This document shows, in pieces, positions 44,660 to 52,997 of a stretch of DNA of 64,000 bases. Position 1 is the stretch's first letter, and each line of letters starts with the position of its first letter. The notes beneath the pieces are model-generated. The model was not told the DNA's origin, searched no databases, and was given only the letters and a program-made list of their open reading frames with translations. A program made the position numbers and the translations under genes. The stretch is from Sinorhizobium meliloti 4H41 (GTDB lineage Bacteria; Pseudomonadota; Alphaproteobacteria; Rhizobiales; Rhizobiaceae): NCBI RefSeq assembly GCF_000375585.1, contig NZ_AQWP01000010.1, positions 62,001 through 126,000 on the forward strand, given 5' to 3'.

Positions 44660-46747
44660 ATGACGATCAAGACACCTTCTCCGCGCAAGGGCGCTGCCAG
44701 TCGAAGCGGTACGGTCGATGCTTCGGACGCGATCCCCTTGCGCTACGGTGACGACCCCTATGTCTGGGCCTGCTGGCTTTATTACGAAGACGGCATGACG
44801 CAGGGCGAGATCGCCGAGGCCATGGGTGTGTCGCGGGCGACGGTAAACAGCTATCTCGCCGACGCCCGCGAAAAAGGCATCGTCAACATTTCGATCGAGC
44901 CGGCGCGACTGGCATCGCTCACCATCGCCCAGGAACTGAAGCGGCATTTCGGCCTGACCGACTGTCTCGTGGTCCCGAGCGACGACAATGCGCGTCCTTT
45001 GATCGACCGCCTCGGAGCGGCCGGGGCGCAGGCGCTTCCAAAACTCCTGAAATCCGGCGATACGCTCGCCGTCGCCTGGGGCCGCACCGTGCTTTCGGTT
45101 GGCGAGCACGCCGGTATCGCTTCCCTTCAGGACATGACGGTGGTTCAGGCGACCGGCGGCACCACGGCCTCATTTGCCTATACGCCGGAGCTTTGTGCCT
45201 CGGCGGTCGCACGGGCAATTTCAGCCCGCTGCGTCAACATCACCGCGCCGGCCGTGGTCAAATCGCCGGAACTCCTGCATATGCTTCTGGAGGAACCTCT
45301 GGTTCAGGAGCAGTTCGCGACTCTGGCAAGGGCAAACCGGGTGCTTTTCGGCATCTCCTCGCTTCGGCCGAATTCCACCATTCATACCAGCGGTTTCTTC
45401 GAATCGGTCTCGCTGCAGGACTATCTGGCAGCCGGCGCGGTCGGCGTCGTCGCGGGCCGTTTCATCGATGAACGCGGCCGTCCGGTCGCCGGCCCGCTCG
45501 ACGATCGTACGGTCGGCATCTCGCTGGACCTGCTCCGCGAGATAGGCACGCGCATTGCAGTCGCCGGCGGCTTCGATAAGGTGCCGGCCCTGCTCGCCGC
45601 GCTACGCGGCGGCTATGTCAACGTGCTCATCACCGACGCGGCGACCGGTCACGGCATCTTGCGGGCCGACGGCGTCAGGGCACTCGACGCCAAGCTTTCG
45701 CACCGGCCGAAGCTTGTCCAGACACCGAGCTCCTATCGCACCCACGTCAAGAAATTCCTCAACAACCCGAACGAAGTCGTCGAAGAGATGCTCGAAGGGG
45801 TCGTCAGGGCGCATCAGAAATATCTGCAGCCGATCAACGGATCGCACCGGGCGCTCGTCGCGCGCAGCGGCCCCAGGCCCGGAAAAGTGGGCCTCGTCAT
45901 CGGCGGGGGCACGGGGCACGAGCCGTGCTTCCTCGGTTATGTCGGCAAGGGTCTTGCCGATGCGGTTGCCGTGGGGAACATCTTTTCCTCGCCGCCGCCC
46001 GATCCGATCGTGCAATGCGCCGAGGCCGCGTCCGGAGGCGAAGGCGTGCTCTTCGTCTACGGCAACTATGCCGGCGACGTGATGAATTTCGAGATGGCGG
46101 CTGAAATTGCCGAAGAAAAGGGCATCAAGGTAAGGACTGTCCTGACGACGGATGACGTCGCCTCCTCGCCGGTCGAGGACCGCGAAGGCCGGCGCGGCGT
46201 CGCCGGCAACTTCTTCATCTTCAAGGTCGCGGGCGCGGCCTGCGATCGCGGCCTGTCGCTGGAAGCCTGCGAAGCCGTCACGCGCAAGGCGAACCTGCGC
46301 ACCTATACGGTGGGCGTCGCGCTCGAACCCGGCTCGATGCCGCAGACGCGACGGCACAATTTCGAGATCGGCCCGGACGACATGGAGGTCGGCATGGGCA
46401 TACACGGCGAACCGGGCGTGACGCGCGAGCGCATCCGATCGGCGGACGAGATTACCGACAGCATCATGGACCGCATCTTCAAGGAGATGAAGACAGCACC
46501 CGGCGAGCGCGTCGCCGTGCTCGTCAATTCCTTCGGAGCGACGCCCCTGATGGAGCTCTATATCCTGTTCCGGCGGGTCCAGCAGCGACTGGCGGCAAAG
46601 GACATACTGATCGAAGCGAACTGGATCGGACATTATTGCACCTCGTTGGACATGGCCGGCGCTTCGATCACCATTCTCCATCTTGATCAGGAATTGTCCG
46701 ATCTGCTTCATCACCCTTGCGAAACGGCCTTTCTGAAGGTCAACTAG
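44660..46747 (+). CDS. SorC-type transcriptional regulator fused to a complete DhaK domain
   Basis: A 695-residue two-part protein. Residues 32-75 carry a helix-turn-helix (MTQGEIAEAMGVSRATVNSY), and residues 80-350 the SorC/DeoR-type sugar-binding domain (DTLAVAWGRTVLSVGEH, GFFESVSLQDYLAAGAVGVV). From about 362 to the end there is a full DhaK: FLNNPNEVVEEMLEG, GKVGLVIGGGTGHEPCF, YGNYAGDVMN and GMGIHGEPGV, with the substrate His582 kept. A DhaL-type gene follows 60 bp downstream, so the domain could be a working kinase. The protein may sense, bind and phosphorylate the same sugar that it regulates. The reading frame is uninterrupted through the junction. Confidence 0.9.
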   Translation: MTIKTPSPRKGAASRSGTVDASDAIPLRYGDDPYVWACWLYYEDGMTQGEIAEAMGVSRATVNSYLADAREKGIVNISIEPARLASLTIAQELKRHFGLTDCLVVPSDDNARPLIDRLGAAGAQALPKLLKSGDTLAVAWGRTVLSVGEHAGIASLQDMTVVQATGGTTASFAYTPELCASAVARAISARCVNITAPAVVKSPELLHMLLEEPLVQEQFATLARANRVLFGISSLRPNSTIHTSGFFESVSLQDYLAAGAVGVVAGRFIDERGRPVAGPLDDRTVGISLDLLREIGTRIAVAGGFDKVPALLAALRGGYVNVLITDAATGHGILRADGVRALDAKLSHRPKLVQTPSSYRTHVKKFLNNPNEVVEEMLEGVVRAHQKYLQPINGSHRALVARSGPRPGKVGLVIGGGTGHEPCFLGYVGKGLADAVAVGNIFSSPPPDPIVQCAEAASGGEGVLFVYGNYAGDVMNFEMAAEIAEEKGIKVRTVLTTDDVASSPVEDREGRRGVAGNFFIFKVAGAACDRGLSLEACEAVTRKANLRTYTVGVALEPGSMPQTRRHNFEIGPDDMEVGMGIHGEPGVTRERIRSADEITDSIMDRIFKEMKTAPGERVAVLVNSFGATPLMELYILFRRVQQRLAAKDILIEANWIGHYCTSLDMAGASITILHLDQELSDLLHHPCETAFLKVN

Positions 46748-46804
46748 AACTGGGCGAAGCCCTGGCGGGTGGTTGCGGATCCACCTAAAGGCCGCGGGAG
46801 GAAA

Positions 46805-47452
46805 ATGATGCCGGAGAGCGCGGTGCGCCGCTTAATCGAAATGTTCGAGGCGATCTCCAGTGCCATCGAAGCGGAGAGGGACAATCTGTCCGAGCTTGAC
46901 GGCGCGATCGGCGATGCCGATCACGGGATCACCATGGCGATCGGCTTTTCTGCCGTGACCGGCGAACTTGCGAGAACGGACGCAGGCAGCGCCGGGCTGA
47001 GCGGTGTCATGACGGCGGCGGCAAGCGCCTTCCTGAACGCCGTCGGAGCCTCGACGGGACCGCTTTACGCCACCGCCTTCCGACGTGCGGCCCAGGCCCT
47101 GGAAGGACGCGACACACTGGACCTCGAGGCTTGCTCCCTTCTCATCCAGGCGGTTGCCTCCGGCATAGGCGAGCGCGGCAAGGGGCAGCGCGGCGACAAG
47201 ACGATGCTCGACGTCTGGCTTCCCGCCGCCGACGCAGCGGCGCAAGCGGCCGCAGCCGGCAAGTCTGCCGAGGCATTCTGGGCGGATGTCACCGCAGCCG
47301 CCGAGAACGGCGCCAGCGCGACGCGTTCCATGGTCGCAACGAAGGGCCGTGCAGCCCGGGTCGGAGAGCGCTCGCTCGGACACATGGATCCCGGCGCCGC
47401 CTCGGCCGTCATCATCATCCGGGCCATGGCCCAAACACTGCGGATGAGTTAA
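46805..47452 (+). CDS. Second DhaL-type kinase subunit
   Basis: A 215-residue DhaL homologue, clearly diverged from the first. The nucleotide motif is ELDGAIGDADHGITMAIG, where the first copy has GDGDHG. GASTGPLYATAF, RGDKTMLDVWLPAAD and RVGERSLGHMDPGAAS follow. GGGAGG precedes two adjacent ATG codons (46805 and 46808), either of which could be used. It directly follows the SorC-DhaK fusion gene and is its likely partner, making a second kinase pair in the cluster. Confidence 0.88.
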   Translation: MMPESAVRRLIEMFEAISSAIEAERDNLSELDGAIGDADHGITMAIGFSAVTGELARTDAGSAGLSGVMTAAASAFLNAVGASTGPLYATAFRRAAQALEGRDTLDLEACSLLIQAVASGIGERGKGQRGDKTMLDVWLPAADAAAQAAAAGKSAEAFWADVTAAAENGASATRSMVATKGRAARVGERSLGHMDPGAASAVIIIRAMAQTLRMS

Positions 47453-47529
47453 GGCCCGTTCGGTTTTGTCGGCACGCATGGCGATGCGCTCGAATTCCTT
47501 GCGTACCGACCGTGCGCCACTGCAGGTGT

Positions 47530-47630
47530 CCTTTGATCGTAGCCGATCAATGGACAAAAACATGCAGCAGCTCAACGTGCTACAGCGACCTTTGCGCGTC
47601 TCATAAGACGCGCGGCGCTGTAGGAAACCT
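47530..47630. repeat. Palindromic intergenic repeat (type 2), copy 1
   Basis: The outer arms are CTACAGCG (47580-47587) and CGCTGTAG (47616-47623), and the inner arms are GCGCGTCT (47594-47601) and AGACGCGC (47606-47613) with a CATA loop. The left flank GGACAAAAACATGCAGCAG looks like part of the same mosaic element. A shorter relative lies at 58211-58253. The following stretch to 47811 includes the palindrome TCCTGTG-ACA-AGCACAGGA near 47750. The gap 47453-47886 contains only such repeats. Confidence 0.65.
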
Positions 47631-47811
47631 TTCGGAGGACTGCAATCTCTCCTCCGTCCTCATCGTGCTCGTCACAGCGATGAGAGCAGCGCCGCGTCTG
47701 CGGCGCGGGAAGCGTTCTTTCAGCCCAAGGACTTGGTCTGGCTGGATTCCTGTGACAAGCACAGGAATGAGGAAATCAAACAAGTGCCTTGGACCGAAGG
47801 ATTGGAGCATT

Positions 47812-47889
47812 CCGGTGTTTCCATGAAACATTGAAATGCTCTAGGTCGACCCCACGCTTGATGACACAGTTTTCCTGAGGCGTGCTCTA
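47812..47889. repeat. RIME-like mosaic repeat, copy 3
   Basis: CCGGTGTTTCCATGAAACAT is followed by TGAAATGCTCTAGGTCG and ends TTTTCCTGAGGCGTGCTCTA. It carries a degenerate main module plus the GTTTCATGAAAC module also found in copy 4. Its right end supplies the TAG stop of the small convergent gene (complement of CTA at 47887-47889). Confidence 0.65.
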
Positions 47890-48117
47890 ACCCGCATCAT
47901 CCAGTGCCGGCGGGGCTTCACCCGTCGTCAACATCTGCATCAGCGCGTGTTCGCTCCTCACGCCTTGCCGGTAAAGGTGAAACAGCATCTTTCCCAACTC
48001 CGCACCGTGTTCGCTTTCCGGCGCCAGCTCCCTGGAGGAGCAGGCATAAACGTGAACACGTCGCAACATCAAGATTTCGTCGTCGTCAATGGCGAGATCC
48101 GAGAAGCGCACCGACAT
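47887..48117 (-). CDS. Small protein of unknown function (76 residues)
   Basis: The ATG at 48117 follows GAGGGTCAAAGGAA, and the frame encodes MSVRFSDLAIDDDEILMLRR and so on, ending in TTGEAPPALDDAG. The protein is soluble and mostly acidic, with a helical middle (HGAELGKMLFHLYRQG). I do not recognise a family. Codon use is like its neighbours and the ribosome site is reasonable, so it is probably real. Its stop codon lies in the end of a repeat element. Confidence 0.55.
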   Translation of the reverse strand: MSVRFSDLAIDDDEILMLRRVHVYACSSRELAPESEHGAELGKMLFHLYRQGVRSEHALMQMLTTGEAPPALDDAG

Positions 48118-48312
48118 TTCCTTTGACCCTCTAATCAAAGTGGCTTTGTTGATGATGGCTTAATATCGGTGCGGAGACGGCGCGAATCCAGACCCCCCAT
48201 CATTCTTCAGTGAAGAGAGTTACGCGAACGCCAAGGCCCTCCACTTGCCTTTTGCTCTGCGTCCCATAGTTGAAATAGAAGACAGCATTTTTCAACGAAC
48301 GGGGCAGACAAC

Positions 48313-48474
48313 ATGTCGGTACTGATCAGCATCCTGATCACCTTTCTCGTCGTCATTCTGGTTCTTTATCTCGTCAACCGCCTTCCCCTCGACGGGCGCA
48401 CCAAGCAAATCGTCCAGGCCATCGTCATCATCATAGGCATCCTGTCGCTGCTGCGGTATCTTGCCGTGTTCTGA
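48313..48474 (+). CDS. Very small membrane protein (53 residues), Thivi_2564-like
   Basis: MSVLISILITFLVVILVLYL is followed by VNRLPLDGRTKQIVQAIVII and a second hydrophobic helix ending LLRYLAVF. The two spans (about 3-20 and 33-50) with a short loop containing LPLDGRTKQ match a family of tiny bacterial membrane proteins sometimes labelled Thivi_2564. Function is unknown. The gene is easily missed because of its size and because longer open frames run antisense to it. The 195 bp before it contain no other feature. Confidence 0.7.
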   Translation: MSVLISILITFLVVILVLYLVNRLPLDGRTKQIVQAIVIIIGILSLLRYLAVF

Positions 48475-48621
48475 ACTCCACAGAGGCCGCGGTCCTCTGT
48501 CCTTTCTCGGTGGCCGCAAACATGTGAACGCGGCCCTTGCGTATCCGCGGGGAACCTTGGCCCGGCTTCCCCATTAGGGGCCGAGTGAACAGTCCGGTTC
48601 GTGAAACGAACGGAGGCGGCC

Positions 48622-49752
48622 ATGTTGCGAGCAGCTGTTTTCCTGGCATTTGCGGCAATGGCCGCTGCGCGGCACGATCCGGCGATCGCGCAGGATTCGC
48701 CGCGTATGCTCGACACCGAAAGCGGGCCCGTCAGCGTCGAAGTCTTGGCGGGCGGCCTCGAGCATCCCTGGGGCGCTGTCCTTCTGCCGGACGGCGACAT
48801 GCTGGTGACGGAGCGTCCCGGCAGGCTGCGCCTCGTGTCGGCCGAGGGAGCCGTCGGCGAACCCATCGAAGGGGTCCCGGATGTCTTCGCCCAAGGTCAG
48901 GGTGGACTCCTCGATGTTGCGCTCGATCCGGATTTCGCCACGAACAGGACTGTCTATCTATCCTTTGCCGAGGAACGCGATGGCGGCGCGGCTACCTCGG
49001 TCGGCCGTGGCCGTCTGAACGACGACGCCACCGCACTTTCGGATTTCAAGGTAATCTTCCGGCAGGAGCCGGCAGCTTCAGGCGAGAATCATTTCGGCTC
49101 GAGGTTGGCCTTCGCGCCGGACGGCAAACTTTTCATCACGCTCGGCGAACGCTTCGACATGCAAGAGGCCCAGGATCCGGCCAACCATCTCGGCGCGATC
49201 GTCCGCCTCAATCCCGACGGCTCGATACCGGACGACAACCCCTTCGTCGGCCGCGAGGGCGCCGACGAGATTTGGTCCTACGGCCACCGCAACGTTCAGA
49301 GCGCCGCCATCCATCCGGAAACCGACGTGCTTTGGACGGCAGAGATGGGGCCGATGGGGGGAGACGAGTTGAACATACCCGAGGCGGGCAAAAACTACGG
49401 CTGGCCCGTGGTGAGCTGGGGCAGACATTATTCGGGCGAACGAATTCCCGATCCGCCGAGCCGCCCCGAATTCGCTGGCTCCATCCATAGCTGGACGCCC
49501 GTGATCTCACCCTCGGGCATGATGTTCTATACAGGCGACCTGTTCGCCGACTGGCGGGGCGACCTCCTGATCGGCGGCCTGTCGGCGGGCGGTATCGTCA
49601 GAGTGCAGACGAACGGCCGGAGGGTGACCGGGGAGGAAGTTCTTTCGCTCGAGGCACGGGTTCGCGATCTCCTCCAGGCCTCCGATGGCTCGGTACTCGC
49701 GCTGATCGACGCCGCATCCGGCAGGATTCTGCGGCTGAGGCCCGCCAACTAG
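48622..49752 (+). CDS. PQQ-dependent aldose sugar dehydrogenase (YliI/Asd-like)
   Basis: A 376-residue periplasmic protein. The ATG behind GGAGGCGGCC begins a signal peptide (MLRAAVFLAFAAMAAARHDP, cleaved near AIAQD). The six-bladed propeller of glucose/sorbosone dehydrogenases is shown by GLEHPWGAVLLPDGDMLVTE, GQGGLLDVALDPDFA, ENHFGSRLAFAPDGKLFITL, YGHRNVQSAAIHP, AEMGPMGGDELN and KNYGWPVVSWGRHY. Such enzymes oxidise aldoses at C1 with PQQ and pass electrons to the respiratory chain. No PQQ synthesis genes lie in the window. Its TAG stop is the first base triplet of repeat copy 4. Confidence 0.88.
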   Translation: MLRAAVFLAFAAMAAARHDPAIAQDSPRMLDTESGPVSVEVLAGGLEHPWGAVLLPDGDMLVTERPGRLRLVSAEGAVGEPIEGVPDVFAQGQGGLLDVALDPDFATNRTVYLSFAEERDGGAATSVGRGRLNDDATALSDFKVIFRQEPAASGENHFGSRLAFAPDGKLFITLGERFDMQEAQDPANHLGAIVRLNPDGSIPDDNPFVGREGADEIWSYGHRNVQSAAIHPETDVLWTAEMGPMGGDELNIPEAGKNYGWPVVSWGRHYSGERIPDPPSRPEFAGSIHSWTPVISPSGMMFYTGDLFADWRGDLLIGGLSAGGIVRVQTNGRRVTGEEVLSLEARVRDLLQASDGSVLALIDAASGRILRLRPAN

Positions 49753-49852
49753 AGCATTCCCAGGAAAGTGTGTAACGGTTTTCCGTCCGGAAGTGCGTTG
49801 GAGCAAAAGGTTAGAGCATTTCGGTGTTTTCATGAAACATTGAAATGCTCTA
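49750..49852. repeat. RIME-like mosaic repeat, copy 4, between convergent genes
   Basis: The left module starts TAGAGCATTCCCAGGAAAG, runs through CGGTTTTCCGTCCGGAAGTG and ends GGTTAGAGC. The right module contains GTGTTTTCATGAAACATTG and ends AATGCTCTA. Its two ends are the TAG stop codons of the two convergent neighbours: the dehydrogenase (49750-49752) and the cyclase (complement of 49850-49852). Confidence 0.78.
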
Positions 49853-51766
49853 GGTCCGGGATCGCGTGTGCGGGTGAAGGAAACCGCTCGTAACATCCGG
49901 GGCATTGGCCTCGGCGAGCCGGGAGAGGAATTGCTCCATGAGCGCGGATTCGCCGAAGCGGCGCATGGAGCGCTCGCTTGCGAGCGAAAATTCCGGGTCC
50001 ACTTCGGTCAGGCGCGCCATTGTGCGCTGCGCTCCCTCAACGTCTCCCCGCTGGCTCAAAACCGCCGTCTGTATCAGCAGGCAATCCGCCTGCTGCGGCG
50101 CCCGGATGAGGCATTCCCGCAAGACCTCATCGGCTTCATCGAGACGACCGGCAGCATAGAGGGCCTGCCCGTAGACATAGGTATAATATTCCGGCGCCAT
50201 GGGATGCAGCCGGCGCGCCCGCTCGGCGTTTTGCACCGCCTCGTCATAGCTGCCGAACCGGACCTGCGCCTTTGCCAGCGCCATCAGGCTGTCCGGGTCG
50301 TTCGGATTGAGTTCGACGGCCCTTTGTGCCGCCTGCATGGCGCCGGGATAATCGCCGGTTGCCGAGAGGCCAAAGCTGAGGACCTGATAGCCGGCAGCGA
50401 GGTTCGGATCGAGACGGACTGCCTGACGTGCTTCGCTGAGGCCGGTTTCCACATCGGTCGTCGTCGCCCTGCCGCTGAGGTTCTGCACGAAGTCGACGAT
50501 ATAGGTCATCCCCAGATTCGCGCGCGCCGCGGCGTAACCGGGGTCGAGCTCGAGGGCGCGATGAAGCAGCGCACGGGCGGCGATCAGCGCCTCCGCATCC
50601 TTCGAGCCGTGCTTGTAGCGGTCACGCGCCTGGAGCACGAGGTCGTAGGCCTGGAGGTTCTCGGTCGGCCGTTCCGCTGCATTCGAGACCTCCGACTCGC
50701 GCACATAGGAAACCAGATGCGAGACGATTTCGGCCGTCAGGTCGGTCTGAACCGCAAATATGTCCTCGACCCGGCGGTCGTAACTGCGCGACCAGAGATG
50801 CGCACCGCTGCGCGCATCGATCAACTGCGCCACCACGCGAAGCTGGTCCCCGGCGCGCCGGGCACTGCCTTCGACCACATAGCCGGCACCAAGCCTATCG
50901 CCTATCAGGCGGATGTCTTCTGCTTGACCGCGCAGGGCGAAGGTCGAATTGCGGGCAATCACCTGAAGCTCGGGGTTTCGCGCCAGATTGGCGATTATGT
51001 CCTCGGTAAGCCCGTCGGCGAAATAGGTCTGCTCGGCGTCGCCGCTCATATTGTCGAAGGGCAGCACCGCGACTGTCGGCCTTGCATCGGCGAGTTCGCC
51101 GCCCGCCAGGCGCGCGAGGCTGCCGGCCAGGTCGGCGCCGACGGCTCTTACCTCCGGCGCCTGCGTTGCGGCAGCGGCGAGGACAAGTGCCGCGGCCCCG
51201 ATGGCGTAGGGCAATGCCGCGCGCCGGCCACGGGCGATCCGCCCGATCCAGCCGCGACCATTCTTTTCGTCCGCATCGAGCCGCACCGCATAGACGGCGA
51301 GCGGCTCGGGAATGTTCTTCGCCTGCCTCCGGCCGATGCTGTAGAAGAGCTTGCTGCGGTTTCGGTCGGCACTGCGGACCACCGCCTCGCTCACGAAAAT
51401 GCCGCCCGGCTCGGCCATGGCTTCGAGCCGCGACGCGACGTTCACGCCGTCGCCGAACATGTCGCCGTCGGCTTCTATGACGTCGCCGAGGTTGATGCCA
51501 AGGCGCATGTCGAAGGGCTGCTCGGAAAATCCGTTCTGGATTTCGATCGCGGCATCGAGCGCCTCGTTGACGCTCGGAAACGTCGCGAGAAAACCGTCCC
51601 CCGTCGTCTTGAAGGTGCGGCCGCCGTGCTTCTCGACCGAAGGTATGATCAGTCCGCTGAACGTCGCCCGCAGGGCGGCATAGGTCGAGGATTCATCCTC
51701 GGACATTAGGCGGGTATAGCCGACGATGTCGCCAGCTACGATTGCTGCGAGTTTACGTTCCATCAC
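49850..51766 (-). CDS. Class III adenylate/guanylate cyclase with TPR domain
   Basis: A 638-residue signalling protein. The N-terminal cyclase domain (about 1-165) keeps both metal-binding aspartates, Asp13 in AGDIVGYTRL and Asp57 in TTGDGFLATF, and the transition-state pair Asn109/Arg113 in NVASRLEAM. One membrane span lies at about 184-201. Then comes a TolB/FlgO-like segment (AVLPFDNMSGDAEQTYFADG, about 230-365) and TPR repeats to about residue 610. S. meliloti encodes many cyclases of this layout. It should produce cAMP, although substrate choice is not proven by the sequence. No ligand is evident for the periplasmic part. Confidence 0.9.
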   Translation of the reverse strand: MMERKLAAIVAGDIVGYTRLMSEDESSTYAALRATFSGLIIPSVEKHGGRTFKTTGDGFLATFPSVNEALDAAIEIQNGFSEQPFDMRLGINLGDVIEADGDMFGDGVNVASRLEAMAEPGGIFVSEAVVRSADRNRSKLFYSIGRRQAKNIPEPLAVYAVRLDADEKNGRGWIGRIARGRRAALPYAIGAAALVLAAAATQAPEVRAVGADLAGSLARLAGGELADARPTVAVLPFDNMSGDAEQTYFADGLTEDIIANLARNPELQVIARNSTFALRGQAEDIRLIGDRLGAGYVVEGSARRAGDQLRVVAQLIDARSGAHLWSRSYDRRVEDIFAVQTDLTAEIVSHLVSYVRESEVSNAAERPTENLQAYDLVLQARDRYKHGSKDAEALIAARALLHRALELDPGYAAARANLGMTYIVDFVQNLSGRATTTDVETGLSEARQAVRLDPNLAAGYQVLSFGLSATGDYPGAMQAAQRAVELNPNDPDSLMALAKAQVRFGSYDEAVQNAERARRLHPMAPEYYTYVYGQALYAAGRLDEADEVLRECLIRAPQQADCLLIQTAVLSQRGDVEGAQRTMARLTEVDPEFSLASERSMRRFGESALMEQFLSRLAEANAPDVTSGFLHPHTRSRT

Positions 51767-52028
51767 GAGCCTCGACAGTCTTCACGCGCATCTTTATGGG
51801 ACCGACCCCACCCGTCCACTCACAACTCCGTGTCCGCCGCATCGCCTGAGGAGCCTATCCTGCGGACAACGCGTACGCATTCCAGCTCGCCGCTGACAAG
51901 AAACCGGGATGATTGGCCGTAAGGAGGAAATGGCTACGCAGAAGGACGCGAACAGTCGCTCATACACTGCACAGGATTGCGGCCTTTGGGTGGCGACATT
52001 CCATTGCAGTCGGTCGGGTGCAGTCGGA

Positions 52029-52124
52029 CGTTTCAGTGCTTCATCAAAACACTGAGACGCCCCAACCTTGAAGCTGCGCAGTTTCGGACGGAAACCGTTA
52101 CACGCTTTTCCTGGATGCGCTCTC
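52029..52124. repeat. RIME-like mosaic repeat, copy 5, read into by a coding sequence
   Basis: The copy includes GTTTCAGTGCTTCATCAAAA and GTTTCGGACGG, then CCGTTACACGCTTTTCCTGG, ending ATGCGCTCTC. The terminal TAGAGC of the other copies is GAGAGC here. The lyase gene on the minus strand therefore reads on into the repeat and stops at a TAA within it (52098-52100). The gap 51767-52097 holds this repeat and otherwise no recognisable feature. Confidence 0.7.
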
Positions 52125-52997
52125 GCGCCACGCGAGGACCGGCCCCACGGCCTCGCGAAGCGCTGCGAGATCCGCCTCTTCGACCTTCCGGAAGGGGCGT
52201 CTGGAGGCTCCCCCGGGAAGACCCATGATGCCGAGCAGCGCCTTGGATCCCGGCATGACGCCGACCTTGATCAGCACCTGGATCACCCGGTTCGCCATGG
52301 CCTGCAACAGCCGGGCCTCCTCGATCCGCCCAGCCGCTACGCAGGCCCTGAGCACGACGAACAGATCGCCCATGAAGTTATAGGTGGTTCCTATCGCACC
52401 CTGTGCACCCATCGCGAAACCGGCCAGGCACATTTCATCATAGCCGTTGTAAACGATGGCGTCCGGTGCCGCATCCCGGATGCGTTCGAGCTGGAACATG
52501 TCGCTCGACGTATGCTTGATGCCGATGATGTTGGGATGGGAGAGAAGCTCGCCCAGTTCGGGCAAGGTGAAACCGCTGGTGCGGGCGGGGAAGTTATAGA
52601 CGATGAGAGGCAGGGCCGAAGTATCGGCCAGCTCCCGGTAATGCGCCATGACTTCGGGCCGGGAGAAGTCGTAATAGAAGGGGGGAATGGCCGAGATCGC
52701 CTGGTAACCCGATTTGGCCGCGTGCTGCGAAAGCGTGAGCGCATCCCTCGTCGCGATCGTGCCGACATGAGCGATCAGCTTCAGGCGCCCGGACGCGGCG
52801 GTGGCAACGTCGGAGAGGTAGTCCGCGCGCTCGTCGAGCGACTGCAGCATCGCTTCGCCCGAGCTGCCGCCGACATAGACGCCATCGATGCCGAGCCGAA
52901 CCTGAAAATCGAGGAGCGCCCCGATGGCCTGCCGGTCGATGCTTTCGTCTTCGCAAAACGGGGTAAGGAGGGCCGAATAGATCCCTTCGAGTTTCAT
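52098..52997 (-). CDS. N-acetylneuraminate-lyase-like aldolase (DHDPS superfamily)
   Basis: A 299-residue TIM-barrel class I aldolase. The pyruvate carboxylate loop is GGSSGEAMLQSLDE (about 43-56), the catalytic Tyr134 is in LIVYNFPARTSG and the Schiff-base Lys161 is in IIGIKHTSSDMFQLE. The GGSxGEA, IKxTSxDxxQ and P-A-R pattern is closer to N-acetylneuraminate lyase than to dihydrodipicolinate synthase. The adjoining SiaP-like TRAP transporter and NanR-like regulator agree with cleavage of a sialic acid or related nonulosonate. It overlaps the gene before it by ATGA. Its last eight residues (ESASRKSV) are encoded by repeat sequence. No nanE or nanK is seen nearby. Confidence 0.85.
   Translation of the reverse strand: MKLEGIYSALLTPFCEDESIDRQAIGALLDFQVRLGIDGVYVGGSSGEAMLQSLDERADYLSDVATAASGRLKLIAHVGTIATRDALTLSQHAAKSGYQAISAIPPFYYDFSRPEVMAHYRELADTSALPLIVYNFPARTSGFTLPELGELLSHPNIIGIKHTSSDMFQLERIRDAAPDAIVYNGYDEMCLAGFAMGAQGAIGTTYNFMGDLFVVLRACVAAGRIEEARLLQAMANRVIQVLIKVGVMPGSKALLGIMGLPGGASRRPFRKVEEADLAALREAVGPVLAWRESASRKSV

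Noticed and set aside
47798..47812. CTTGGACCGAAGG, a partial match to the same motif
   Set aside because: The palindrome is broken (CCGAA instead of CCAA) and it lies within repeat sequence without a gene in the proper orientation.
51945..52075. A short frame beginning MATQKDANSR behind GGAGGAA near repeat copy 5
   Set aside because: It has a ribosome-like site, but its last third is repeat sequence, the spacing is poor and I know no related protein. It cannot be supported as a gene.
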